Source: Dysidea avara
Lineage: Eukaryota; Porifera; Demospongiae; Dictyoceratida; Dysideidae
Length of the DNA stretch: 64,000 bases
Assembly: GCF_963678975.1 (NCBI RefSeq)
Contig: NC_089274.1
Span: forward strand, 5,196,001-5,260,000
Direction of reading: 5' to 3'
A program made the translations under genes and the position numbers. The notes under the pieces were generated by a model, which worked only from the letters and a program-made list of their open reading frames with translations, was not told the DNA's origin and ran no database searches. Shown piece after piece: positions 47,430 to 59,621 of the stretch. Position 1 is the first letter of the stretch; each line of letters starts with the position of its first letter.

Positions 47430-48810
47430 TTAAGTCACATGGGATGGTGATAATGAGATGGTGAAGCTAAAAATAAGACAATAATGAGATCTGATGGTGA
47501 AGCTAAAAGTTATCACATTTAGTTAAATAAACAAAGCCATACAAAGAATGTGTATTAAACTAAAGTATAATCTGTTTCCCATAATATAAGATGGGGTTTA
47601 TACCAAAGTATAAGATAGTTAGTATAATGCAAGACTATACTGAGATTATTTGTGTAGTTTAAGCCATTAGATATACCATCTTATATTCCTCTTTTTCACA
47701 GTGTATGCTTACGCCACATGCTTAGTCAAACATTTAATCTTATAAATTATTATTCTGTGACTCAGCATTAACTCCCACAAGATTACATAATGCAAGATGA
47801 AATACAACTCAATTGACTATATATAGAGAATTGTGGAATCCTTGCAATACAGACTTGCTATTGTTTCTAGATAGTAATGATGTGACACAAAGAGGTTATG
47901 CCATTAACCCATTTCCCTTGACCTCTAGCATATCAAAACTTTCAACCACAATAGGACATCTTGGTTCCTCTGTATTGACATGTACACTATAGTGTCAAAA
48001 CATAGCCTATAGTTCTCAATATAATGTATTTGGTAGACAAGAGAGATGAGAAATCATCACTGACGTCTATAGTAATATCATTGTCATCAGGGAATGGAAA
48101 CAGTAGAAATGGAAAACGGAAATGGTCAAATTGATAATCGTCATATAAATGTACCCTAGAGTAAAACACTTGTTTAGTGGCCACCTCTTAAAGACCACCT
48201 TTGTAATAATAGTGAAGTTCCAACCATCTCTTCTATTTCATGAACTTGCTAAATTTCACTTGCGTGGACTATTTTAGTATGACACATTCTAAGCAATGCA
48301 GGTATACAGCCAGATGACTTGAATGAAGTATGGACTTAATATGGGAGATGACATTGGTCCCTTTCTATGAGTCAAGAAATACGTACATGTTTGGAGCTTA
48401 TCAAATATTACCATGTAAAGAGGTGGTCTTTATAAAAAGGTCTTTTAGAGGTGGCTACTAACCGAAGTACATTTCGTACGTTTTGCATTTCCATTGTTTC
48501 CAATTGCTCATTGTCATCCAGGCCAGTAATTTGTGGGAGAGGTCTTGTTACTGGACCAATTTCTAGATTTATTTTGGTGCCTAATCAGTGAGGATCCCAA
48601 ACTCATTGGGCCCTGAGTGTGTTCAGATAACCAAATAGTTCAGATATACTCTAATAGAACACACACATTAGACAAAATACTCTAACAGAACAGTCACCTC
48701 CACAGTTTGGATAATCAATGGCTGGAAAATTGCGGGACCACTGTAGAAATATAATTAGCAAGGTACACAATCTGTCAGTCCTGGCATGCGCTGGAAATAT
48801 TTCAGTACAT
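47430..48810. other. Intergenic stretch, scattered motifs only
   Basis: AT-rich. Two CTCTAATAGA/CTCTAACAGA motif copies lie near 48644-48700. No coding exon is supported, although the stretch lies immediately upstream of the pseudogene remnant and may hold unrecognisable parts of it. Confidence 0.35.
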
Positions 48811-48814
48811 GAAT

Positions 48815-49142
48815 TGTTACTGACCACTAACATTGTGTTCATGATGGCTTTGGAATGACTATAGTTCTTGGAGGATGTATGTTGCCTATCCTATTGGTTC
48901 AGTAGTTACCAATGATCATGGCAGTATAGCCTTCCAGGTATGCTTATAAAATGATCATTTAGTTGTTCACCAGTCGGAGAGCTATTTCATACATGTGGAG
49001 TTGACCATCACATTATGCAAAGGATGGTAGAGTACTGCAAGGTGTGTATATAGTATCTGGCGTATCAATAATACATACAATTACAGATGGAGAAAAATCA
49101 CTGTACAAAAATCTTCAGTGGGAACATGAGGTGTGATGAGTA
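48815..49142 (+). pseudogene. Decayed copy of the 3' exons of the 538-residue gene
   Basis: Positions 48833-48937 match exon 8 of the gene at 43393 (TGTTCATGATGGCTTTGGAA; GTTCTTGGAGGATG; AGCCTTCCAGGTATG) but carry small deletions and a TAG in frame. GGATGGTAGAGTACTGCAAG near 49022 matches the end of exon 10. Positions 49087-49136 match exon 11, retaining CAGTGGGAACATGAGGTGTG before the stop. It lies in the same orientation about 5 kb downstream, so it is a partial tandem duplication, now non-functional. Confidence 0.7.
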
Positions 49143-49757
49143 AGGGACAATATTCTGTGATCACAAGTTTCACGGTGTAATGAACATGGCAACAATGATG
49201 GAAAAATTAATTTTTGGATTCTTTGTGAGAATAATAAATTCTTAGGAAACAATATAAAATCATCAGTTGTACATTTTCTATCTATTTGGGATCCATCTCA
49301 CTTGATTGGTGGAATAGTCATGTCTAGATCACTCTCTACATTGATTGCTATAACAACACTTTAGTTGTTATTTATTTATTGTTAACAAGCTCAATTCTAG
49401 ACACCTGGAATCAATCTTCTGTGACATGTGTGATCTTATGATATTCATTTCTATTGAGTCCCTTTAGGTAAAATCACTACTAAAATGCTAGAAATTCTGT
49501 TAAAATAGCACTCAACATGCAATAATCTATTTGCAGTTAAGTTTGTAGAGAAAAAGTAGGGTATCTAGGCAGTAAATCTGCAACTATTTCCGGGAGGAAT
49601 TTATGCTAAAATTCTTTGTTGCCATGCCCAAAGTAAGCAAGCTACCTTGATATCATCAAGTCAATTGCCATATGTCAATATTAACTATTTCAGTGGTTTT
49701 GGACATTATGATGAGTGTCAATATTTTTAACTAACAAACAACACTATTTGTATGCAG

Positions 49758-49900
49758 GACAGTACAGACTTTGATACACAATTACTTTTGCGTATACAGT
49801 TATTATCAGATGTTCTAGGACTAGCTCCAGCTTTTCATGATCCCATCCACACCGACCAACTCCACCGACCAACTCAATGTGACTGTGATTGTGACTGAAT
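49758..49900 (+). CDS. Isolated exon-like open segment
   Basis: After a TTTGTATGCAG acceptor, the plus strand reads 46 codons to TGA. It begins DSTDFDTQLLLRIQLLSDVL and continues with LAPAFHDPIHTDQLHRPTQ and a C-D repeat. Composition looks coding, but no partner exon is found. It may be a terminal exon of the pseudogene neighbourhood or chance. Confidence 0.25.
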
Positions 49901-49919
49901 CTCTGCTTGTAGTACTCTT

Positions 49920-50800
49920 TCTATGGGTGTTAACATTCCTACAATGAATTTGGCATCTTTTCTATTCTCAGGAATGAACTATTGGAATAAGAGACATGAA
50001 TACACACATAATATAAGTACAACATCAAGAGTTAATAATATTATGGGAGGGGTCTTGACAACACCGTATAGTACAACCAGTGTTGATGGTTATATACACC
50101 AACAAAGACAACTCTAAGTCCTCAAATATGAGACTGTTGTGAGCAAAACCCACCATGTTCATAGGTTTCTCATTATGTATTTCTTTTTATTGTTTCTCTG
50201 TTATGCATGTAGAGGTCAGCAAAAAGTTGCCTTGCATACTTTTTGAGAGAAATGTGATTTTTAAAAAATTGGTGAATTCATGCTACGCAGGAAGCAAGTC
50301 TCCATCTTATTTGCCTACTCATGAAGAGTTTAAATCATTTCTATAGCCCAATGTCATATACAATGTAAACAAGATCGTCATCATTTTTCTCATGTAAAAT
50401 TCCTTCATCTGTGATGCGCAAGTGACTACAAAGCTAAAACCATACCACTTGTCAACTCTTGGTGAACATTGTAAACTAAATTCCAGTTCTGTATACCGGA
50501 AGTTATGGCTGCAAATTTAAGTGCCTGCAGTTACTATTCACCACAATAGGCTGAAACTTTGGTAACCATACTTTGGACACTGTAGATAATGCTGAGGAAA
50601 CTCAGGAACTAAATGGGTTTTTGCTGAGATAGTCACATCTACATATCAATAAAATGAGGTAGGGATCTATATATACACTAAGAACATGAAACATGATGGT
50701 AAAACAAGATAGTTAAGTGGGAAAATCCCTACTTAGGCTTGAACAAATTGTAACCTTAAGATAAAAGTAAGGATAGTGTATGTACATCTTTTGTTCAATG
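49920..50800. repeat. Fragments of the inverted-arm repeat family
   Basis: The block 50260-50620 resembles 15940-16420 (TGCTACGCAGGAAG, CATGAAGAGTTTAAA, AGTGACTACAAAGCTAA). Positions 50025-50085 contain AAGAGTTAATAATATTATGG...CACCGTATAG, as at 56650-56700. The 3' flank of the kinase gene, including an ATTAAA on the minus strand near 50812, begins just after. Confidence 0.5.
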
Positions 50801-50854
50801 TTTTGTTTTTAATGCATGGATCCCCACTTATACAATAGGTTTCACATCATGCAG

Positions 50855-52319
50855 TCAACTCACTTTTGCTCCTGCAGCAATGACTGCAAAAGTCTGCTTG
50901 ATACAGTCCCATAACATCGTATCATAAACCTTGGGTAATCTAGATAGACACTCCCAATGTAGGTTATTGGCCTGCATAAGAAAATCTTGTGTGATGTATG
51001 TATTGCATAAAATTTATGTGGCATGTGTGTAGTGCATGCACACACTAGCCTGATTGTCGCTTTCACAAAGAGAAGCTAATGTGTTCTTGACAACAATGGC
51101 AGTTAAGTATGCTTGATCATGAGATAGCTGATAGTGTATGGCAATGCAGTCCTCAGTTATCTGTACCCTTGTTTATCCAAAATTGGAAATGACTGTTATA
51201 TTAGAGTAAACAGCTGTGTGTTATATTAGAGTATTTCATAATAATTACGATGTTAGATTGCTTTTGAGTGAATTAGTAGTTGGAATGTCAAATAACGAGA
51301 GCTACTTATATGTAGCTATGAGACAATTGTTGGACAGTTAATATCCGAGTGGAACAAGTTGATTTAATTGTTACAATAGTTGCCTTATCGAATACTTATA
51401 GACCATTGGGGTTCGGATAACCAAGGGTCGACTGCAGAGCAATATGTCACCCTCAATATGACTCGAAAAGAATTCAAGGGAATACCACAATTGCAATATA
51501 GTAGTCAATGGGTATTCAAACATGGCAAGCCCACATGAATTGAAATGAACTACACAATGCACTTTAGTGATGCTAATAATATTTCATGTGAGCCAAATGA
51601 AGTTTGATGAGGTTTGATAGATATTCGAATTCTACTGTATTTACACTTTACAATGGAGTAAATTTCATGAAGAGAAACAAAGCATTTTAATTATGAAAAA
51701 TACAGAAACGACAATGTGTGGCAGTCATCAATTTGCCCCAAATTTATCAAACAATTGTCTGTGGATGTATCCCTATAAAAAAGTAGTGTAGAAGAATCCA
51801 TTATATTTTAGTAGCACTAACGATCTTCTCATGACCATTTCATGTGGGCTTGTCCTATCCAAACACACACACACACACAACACACACACACACATTATTC
51901 CTAACCAAATAGACTGTGGATAGTATTCCTGCCAGTGGACTCTCTTCTTTATACACTTCAGGAACTCCTCCTTGAAAAGACTGCACACTCCTGAGGTATT
52001 TACCACTATCTTTGAGCACCTTAACATAGTTTACGTGCTAATAGTAAGACAGATGGCCCAGAATTTACTCACCTTTTTCAATTTAACAAAATCTGCTGTT
52101 ATGTCTAGCATTTCATTGTTGACGATAACACTATTGGCTGTTTTCAATTGATTACATATTTCTGTGTACTACAATTATGTAGAAATGTACGTATAATATC
52201 ACCACAAGGAAAAAGACACTCACTCTCTCAGAAATACTTTTAAGCATTCCAAGACTCTCATCCATACCATGAGTGACACTGCGAATAGTATTGGATCCTG
52301 TTTTCAAGAAGCCCATTAT
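50855..52319 (-). CDS. C-terminal helical region of the kinase (exons 13-17)
   Basis: Five in-frame exons follow the kinase core. They are predicted mostly helical, e.g. DESLGMLKSISERYTEICNQ, then MLDITADFVKLKKVLKDSG, ITEDCIAIHYQLSHDQAYL and LPKVYDTMLWDCIKQTFAV. They end AAGAKVS at TGA 50857-50855. The last GTGAGT is read through to the stop rather than used as a donor, since no later exon was found. No known C-terminal regulatory domain is recognised. Confidence 0.6.
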
Positions 52320-55300
52320 CTGCAGAAATATAAGCAAGGATGACATATGAATATCACTGACACAATACAGACCTGATCGTGTGTTGCAGAGTTTGCTTCT
52401 TTCCCAACTAACACATTCATCATTGTCACACTACCAGACCAAATATCTGACTTATGACTTATCACTGTCTCTCCACTACCAGTCCTGTAGAATGACTATA
52501 CACAAAAAAATACACAAAATGTGTAATACACTGTAAACAAAAAAACTGTGGGACTGTGGTACATGAAGTCCATACCTCAGGGGATTTCATTTCCATTGTG
52601 CCAGCTGGATCATGCATAGCCATTTTATCCCACACTTCACCGGAGGATGAGGCTAGTGCATCTTTTCCCTCCATACACACCAGGTCTAAGTCACTCAGTA
52701 TAAACACTACTCGATCTTGTTCACGGCATGGACACAATATGACACTCTGACATGAACATTTTTGATGTACCAAAATATTGGAAGCTAAATGAAGAGGGTA
52801 CAGTAAAGCAAGGAAATTAAAATCAGAGTAAAAACTAACGCTTCACATCTCTGTGTACAACTTTCTGAGTCTGCAAATAATTCAACCCATCAAACACTTG
52901 GTGAAACAGCAAAAGATAATTCCGGTAAATATAATTCTGTTGATCATGATATTGTTTCATGTAGTCTAAAACACATTTGCAACTTTTCTCCTTAACAAAC
53001 TGCTTGTCAAGGCTCTCTGTACGATACAATACATACGTATACTATACACGAAAAACTTCAGAGCATGTTGACTCACTTTGATTCACAAATGGCATCACAA
53101 ACAAATAAGATTGTTTGCCATCACTACCACGAGGTCCTGAAGAATGACAACATTAGATTTCCATGGTAACATACACCCTATGTATGTAGTAGTAGGTTAA
53201 TAAGTGGATACAATAAAAGGACCATAGTGGGTACCAAAATAACAATGTACTAGTGACATTGCATGCTTTAACTAGATACGCACCAGGCTCCCTCTAATTG
53301 TTTGTGTGTGTATGTAGTGTGGTGTGTGTTTGTGTTGCACACATGCATGCATATTTGTATGCATATATGACTGTAAATTTTAACAGTACTGAAATTTTAA
53401 ACCCACACTAGCCATAGTGTTACTATATCAGTGCATTTGGTGTCCAGGGGACACTTCAGTTTTTAATTCTGGACTTGTACATACAAAATGGAAGACAAAA
53501 AGATACACGTACCCACTATATACTCGAACATTTCAATTATGTGCCTGTGTTTAAGTTGAGCTATCTTCTGAAAGAGTTTTGTACTCCCCATGACTAATGG
53601 ATGCTAAGAAAAACTAAAATTAATTATTTAGCATTTAAAAACATTAATTGGTACCTTAATTTCCTCTTTAATGGCCAATTGTTGACCAGACCCAGGAGAG
53701 TATTTGTATACTTTACCAAACCCACCACTACCAATTTTCTTCATGTTTTTGTATTCAGTGTAGTCTTTACAGATAGTTCCAGTACTGTTCTCCTTGATTT
53801 TCTGCAATATATGGTGTATACATCATTTATATTATATATGTACATGTATAGTGTATTTTATTACAGGGCTATAGTTTGAATACTTACATGCTAGGGATGA
53901 ACCAAGCATCAATTAAAGCTTTTGGAATGAATATGAGCAAGTGAACTATAGTAGAAGGAATTTTAAGGATCATAGAAATAAAAAGTAGGGAGGTCATAAC
54001 TGACTATAGTAAACTTGGATACTACTGTACATCAGACATAAAAACAGGTTTCAGTGCACCCTGATAGTCAATTACAGGTGAGCAACATTTTGCTTTGTGT
54101 GTATATGATCTGACTATTACAAGGTGTTACATGCACAGAACAGTGGAAGAAGCACCTCAGCAATCAATCCACTCATTGGAGCTGGCATGGTATAAAAATT
54201 ACAGACGATTCTCGTTTTGTCCATGATAACCAGTTTAAGAAACCACAGATGCATTAATGCCAATGAAATGGAACACAAATGAGGACAGAGGTAAGTCCTC
54301 GATGCATACATTGCAGCTGTTGTGGTAGGTAAAAAGACATGTCTTGGACCCAATCAACATCAAACAATAAAGAAATGAAGCCTGCTGTATAATAGTGTCA
54401 TCTATTTTGGTTTGTCTGAAAGTAAAGTACAGCGTAAGTCAGGCAGTCATTATATAGCTTATTAGAAATATCTCAAGTCACTCAGAAGACACCTTCGAGT
54501 TCAATTATACGTGAGGCTGGCTTTTTGATGGCAGGAAAATTACGTACTGTACTACTGTACTGTACTGTATGGTATATTCTTTCTACATCACTATGTGTTT
54601 CAAAGATTATTACTACAACTTGAACGTTAAGTACGGAATTAATATTTAATTTTTGAAGTGACTATTTGTAATGCTAAAATGTTTACAGATGTACTGCCTA
54701 TCATACTGCAGTTTGATCGATTAGTCTTACATAAATAAAAGGCAGAGAACAAAATTATTTGAATTAAATATCCCCTAAACATTATTCAGCCTTCATACTT
54801 AGCTGCCCTACAATGCAACATAGGAAAAAACTTACTGACAGTATTACAAGCCCTTCATTGTCTCCGCACAAATCTTTGAAAATTTGCATGCATGAAATAT
54901 TATCCACACAGTATTTCCTACATTGAAAACACACACATGTACATGACTTTACACAAAATAATTCTAGTTAGCTAACCACAATCGAACACAATGGAACGGA
55001 CAAAGCTTCCTCTTAAGGTGATCACAGATGTACTCAGTATAATCATCACTGGTTTGATGGTCCTCATTATTATCAGCAGCAGCTGCAGCATCACTAATAG
55101 TTAGTCTTTTATCTAAAAACTCTTCAAACCCTCTAGCAAATTCCTTGTCAAAGTTGGCTTGACATTCCTGGAAATTTTCAAACAACACAGCTTTTAAGAT
55201 TAGGGGCTAAAAGCACCCAAACATCCATATGATTTATTACATGCAGCGTGTGAGTTGCTGGTTACAGATGGTGAACAATATTCCTATTGACTAAAACAGA

Positions 55301-58300
55301 TACAGTTGAATATGTAAGTGCTGTATAGTACAGTACGGCAGTACTGTGTATAGTTAGTAGGGGTCTTCAAGGCTTGGGTTTTCCTGCCCATCCAAAAATA
55401 GCCTCATTTTTCCTTCAAGACAGCTTGGCAGCATTGGTTAGACATAATCAAACCAAGAGCGACCCCACGCTTACAACAAATTTCTATGGGACTCTTTCAG
55501 CAATTTTATTTTCTAATAACTGACTAACTGATGCCTTATAGGTCAAGCCAAGCCCAACTCAAGCAGAACTCAACTGCAACAGGCTTGATTTCTTCACTGT
55601 TCACCGCTGCTTATGCCCTTTTCGTCTATTTCAGCAGCTACGATTGATGTTCGGATAAGCAAGGATCCACTGTACAAAATAGTCTTCTGTACTTAATTGA
55701 TGGGTATAAAATTTGTTTGAATTAATTAGTAATAGTGGGGCACCTGACAGTACTTTAAGTAGGGATCCCCCCAAAAGTGATGAGCGCCACCTAAAATGCC
55801 GCCTTTCAAAACCACCATAGAGACATCTTACGTGATGAAAATTACCTTTATGGAATAACATTAGTCCATCTAACACCAAATACAGAATTAAAAACAAGAA
55901 AACACAGGCAGCTGGATATAGAATCTTAAACAAATCACCAAAACTCAAATTTTCGTCTGCCCGCACGTCTGCCTGACCACAGTCGCAAGGCTGGAGGCCA
56001 AATGAAGCAGCACATGGCCACAATTTTATACCACAATAACAAACTCAGTAGTGGCATGTGCCTTTTGACGATCTGAGTCTTATCTTTCCTTTCATCTTTA
56101 ATCAGGCTGGTCATCTTCTCCTTGATGCAAAGAAACCATATCAAGGCATTAATTTTCCGTATCAACACCTTCCTTAAGCAGCATATTGAGACACCACAAT
56201 TATTTAAAGTGCGTACACCTGTAACTTCAGGATAGGTTCAACACAATGCCCATTAACAATCTTGGCTGATCAATAACGATTGAGTGTGGGGACCATACCT
56301 CTCAATAATCTATTTACTCGATCACGATGACCACACACCCTGTTATTATTGGTCTAGCTGCATTTATAATGCTAGTGCAATGAAAATATGAAATAGTGAC
56401 ATGCCCCCTGGTAGGTGAAGACCGACTGGAGATACTCTAATACAGCAGTCACCCTAATAGAACAGTCACACTTATATAGCTGTATGCTATAACAAACTAT
56501 ATAATATATTTTTAAAAATGTTAATTTAAAAATGAAGTAGTGATCTAAGTGATAAAAAGTAGTGAAACAAGAGATAAACGATGGTATTAGAGCATAGCTT
56601 GGTGGGAAAATCCCTACTTTGGGAATGAACAAAATGATTGTTATAACATACCAACAAGAGTTAATAATAAGAGAGGAGAGTGTCTAACGCTGTATAGGCC
56701 TGTAATAGATGATTGCACAGAAGTTAAACGGCTTCCTTTCCGTGTAACGTATAGGCTTCTAGTATTTGTTCGTTTCCTTACCGCAATTAGTTTAGCCACA
56801 CCGTGATGAATCCTCGAGAATATTCGAAGACTGAACTAAAGACTGAGCTGTATGTACAGGGAACAGTGCTCCTTCAATTGAAGAATGTTCAAAGGTAGGG
56901 TAACATGGCGATGCAGTGAAAATTCGAAGCAATACTCCGCCTTTGGTTCATTGTTTATTGGTTTCTCAGACGCTCTCCCCCAGAGTTATCTTCGAGGACA
57001 CTTCTTTACGCAACAGAGCGATGCTCTTCGTGGTGAACTTGAACATCGAGTTGAACGCATGCCCTTTGTCTGGGATAGCCTTTGTGGTTAAATGCAAAAA
57101 TATACTAGCCAGTCTGTACGTTACGCGGAAAAGAAGCCGTTTAACTTCTGCGCAATCATCTATTACAGGACTATACGGCGTTAGACACTCTCCTCTCTTA
57201 TTATTAACTCTTGATACCAATGTAGGAATTTTCCTATGCTGTTATACCATCAATCATCTCTTGTTTCACTACTTTTTATCGTTTGGATTTCTACTTCATT
57301 TTTAAATCAATAAACTACTGGAAATATATTGGAAATACATACCTATAGTAAATATCAACTTTGTTTTTCACTGAATACAAATGAACTCTTGCTTAAATGG
57401 CTCAAAAATAACCAAGGAAGCATGATGACTAGTCTACCATCGCCATATTATCAAAATACTGTTTCAATGCTCAAGAGAGAATTTATGTACCGTATACATA
57501 CAAATTTTCGAGGATAGACAATTTTGTGGTTTTATTTTAGAGGAACGCTGTTTTTCAATGATGTTACCTATTAGAAAGCATAGAGCTAACCCTGATATAA
57601 TTGGTAATTTTCAAGAAAATTTTGTGGACAGCCAAGGAACTGTGTCCCTCGAAAATTTGTACGTATATGGTATACTAACCATGTAGCATACAGTAAGGAT
57701 AGTACACATACTGTACTAGCATACATATTACTGTTTGTAGAGCCCACGATAGGAAGAAAACAAACAATTTAATTGTACTTTCTGATTACCTCCAAATTGT
57801 CATAATATTTGTTAAGTGAAGTTTCAATTCCATGTAACACACAGTATACAGTATGCTGTCGCTTCCTGGTAGCTACAAATGCAGCTTTTGCTCCAAGTTG
57901 TGGTACATCTACCTGTGGACAATTCAGGCAATCATTTAAAATCCTGATCCATTTACATACATTCATACTTCTTACCTGTATAGCATTCGGGTTTTTATTT
58001 GTATCTGAAATGTCTTGATCACAGCCTATTCCTGCAGTGATTAAATACATAAGTATCATGGACATAGAAAACAGTTCAAGTACATATTACAAAATTTCAA
58101 TGACAGAAATATTTGTCTTGAATATCTGATGCAAAATATTTCATTTTTAAACAAAATTGATCACAGCAAAATTTTTTTGACAAGAATATTCGAAGAAAAA
58201 CAGGCAAAAAAGAGGTATAGCTAACACAATGAATTTAGAACACTAGCAGCTGTATCTAAGGCTTGATTTACAACATGACATACACATTACCTTGCTACAT

Positions 58301-59621
58301 GAGCCCAAAGTTGCAATACAAAGCTCCCTGAATGTTCACTATAAGACTCATGCCCTGAAAAAATTTCCTTGTGGGAGCTACCTATCAAATAGTAAACCAC
58401 ACTCAGAATTAGTCTCGCTCTTTGTGGCCTGGAGGAAAGTCTAACTTAAATTAAAATTGTTTACCTATTTGGCCATTGCTTGTCATTTATTTCATTGATA
58501 CAGCCAACATCAAAAAATCGAATTTCTGATTTTATGGTATACAGGGTGTACGAGTTCACATACAAATCTACTACTGCTTACCAGTTGAAGCACTGCTAAT
58601 TCTCCCCCTTGACTGTTGTGATGATTGTTGTGAAGTTAACATTGTTACCACAGACTCTTTTACTCCAGAAGTTGAGGCATTAGAAGGTCCTGAACATGCA
58701 ATTGCAACTTGTGATGGTTGATTTAATTGTTGCTGCTGGTTTTCTTGTTGTGATTGTAGATTTGTTTGGCGTTGTTGCTGCAGTTGACTTTGCTGTTCCT
58801 CCTCTTCTGGTGTTTGGTGTTGTTGAGTTAGCTGCTGTTGTGCTGGGTCTTGTTGTTGTATTTCCTGTTGTCGTGGTCGCTGTTGCTGTGCTTGTAGGTG
58901 CTGCATTTGTTGCTGGTCTTGATACGTTTGGTGTTGGTGCTGTTGGTGCCTTTGTTGTTTTTCTTCCTGTTGTTGCCATTGACCTTGTTCCTGATTTTGT
59001 GATGGTAACTGTGGTTGTCTTTCATTGTGTTGCAGCTGTTGTTGAGGGGCAAGCTCCATTTGTTCTTTCAAAACAATACTAACAGGATTATTCACTGATG
59101 ACTCAAACGATGTTTGCTGTGATTGTGTGCTATTAAATAACTGGTCCCGAAGCATTTCATAAGTCCCAATTACCAATAAAGGTGACTGTACATTTCCACC
59201 ACCATCACCAACCCTAATGGAATAAACACATAATAGTGTAAACATAAACACATAATGTACAAATTGTACATAACCACACAGTGTCACATTTATGAATTTC
59301 CTTAGGGTAGCAATAACAACCACTAAGTATTTTCTACGGCGGGAATTACAATTGGCATCTTGTTAACTACGTATGTAACTATTACTCATTTGGTGAGTAG
59401 GTGCCTGATAGCCACGGAGCATTCGAGTCAAGACAGATTTGGTATGGTTTTAATTTAGTAGTTAATTTCACATTACTCGCCAACAGGAGCCTGTATTCCG
59501 CGGAATATGGAATAGCGTAATTATGGAATAAGCGAAAATCACATTCTAAATATTTTGTTAGTGTTTATAGCCTCTGTAACATTGTAATATACATTCCTCA
59601 CCTCGTAGAGAACACAATCAT
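50855..59621 (-). CDS. Q-rich protein kinase, 828 residues, 17 coding exons
   Basis: Minus-strand exons are 59621-59602, 59213-58582, 58031-57976, 57912-57790, 55206-54980, 54917-54836, 53801-53655, 53603-53513, 53136-53077, 53016-52840, 52784-52576, 52495-52373, 52319-52224, 52168-52073, 52019-51906, 51160-51044 and 50971-50855 (TGA). They total 2487 bases with every phase matching. The start MIVFSTR crosses the first intron in frame. The order is a Gln-rich tail of about 215 residues, a mixed region of about 160 residues, a kinase domain and a helical C-terminus. It is predicted to be cytoplasmic or nuclear, as no signal or membrane span is seen. Weakest joins are the 54980 donor (GTGGTT) and the 51044 donor (GTGTGC). 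If the 54980 join is wrong, the fifth exon stops at 54964 and the Q-rich part would be a separate gene. The family is unassigned. Confidence 0.75.
52373..53801 (-). CDS. Protein kinase catalytic domain (exons 7-12)
   Basis: In order: glycine loop KKIGSGGFGKVYKY; the ATP-binding lysine in LAIKEE; LKHRHIIEMFEY; hinge region SYLFVMPFV; catalytic loop VVHRDVKPSNILV, with the Asp, Lys and Asn that a working kinase needs; then SDLDLV where DFG is expected; SPE in place of APE; and SHKSDIWSGSVTM. The K-P codon of HRDVKP and the following NILV are reconstructed exactly by the 52840/52784 splice. The helix-C position where Glu is usual appears to be non-acidic (STKLFQKIAQLKH). The enzyme is probably Ser/Thr-type because of DVKPSN. 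Reduced or altered activity is possible. Confidence 0.85.
53880..54480. repeat. Intronic repeat related to 17160-17420
   Basis: Lies in the kinase gene intron between exons 6 and 7. Around 54140-54260 it resembles 17340-17420 (GCAATCAATCC, AAATTACAGACGATTCTC, then a GATAACC-like block). No exon is supported. Confidence 0.5.
55310..57310. mobile_element. Composite intronic repeat with long inverted arms
   Basis: Occupies the large intron between kinase exons 4 and 5. Positions 55318-55450 are the TACTATACAG/CAGCTTGGCAGCATTGG family, as at 17640-17800 (inverse). Positions 55745-56480 parallel 14985-15740. Arms at 56516-56640 and 57225-57305 share the CACTACTTTTTATC end. The inner arms (56650-56765 and 57110-57215) share AACTTCTGCGCAATCATC-type sequence. 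Positions 56916-57061 contain unrelated sequence. The frames within are repeat-derived. Confidence 0.6.
57550..57789. other. Kinase intron, inverted motif around the end of exon 4
   Basis: TATGTACCGTATACATACAAATTTTCGAGG near 57485 (given in parts: CCGTATACATAC, AATTTTCGAGG) is mirrored at 57650-57672 by CCTCGAAAATTTGTACGTAT-like sequence, giving a roughly 20-bp inverted repeat about 150 bp apart. It is probably a small element end pair. Confidence 0.45.
58582..59213 (-). CDS. Glutamine-rich N-terminal exon of the kinase gene
   Basis: This exon encodes about 210 residues. A short ordered start (VGDGGGNVQSPLLVIGTYEM and on) is followed by about 120 residues dominated by Gln in mixed CAA/CAG codons, with runs such as QQQLQHN and QQENQQQQLNQPSQ. 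It ends in a Ser-rich piece (TSQQSSQQSRGRISS) before the ACT-G|GTAAGC donor. Such tracts are usually disordered or coiled and can drive assembly. The complementary strand gives a spurious Val/Ala-rich frame. Confidence 0.8.

Noticed and set aside
58696-59082. 128-codon plus-strand frame rich in Val and Ala
   Set aside because: It is the complement of the CAA/CAG-rich kinase exon; the minus strand has matching splice sites and a start.
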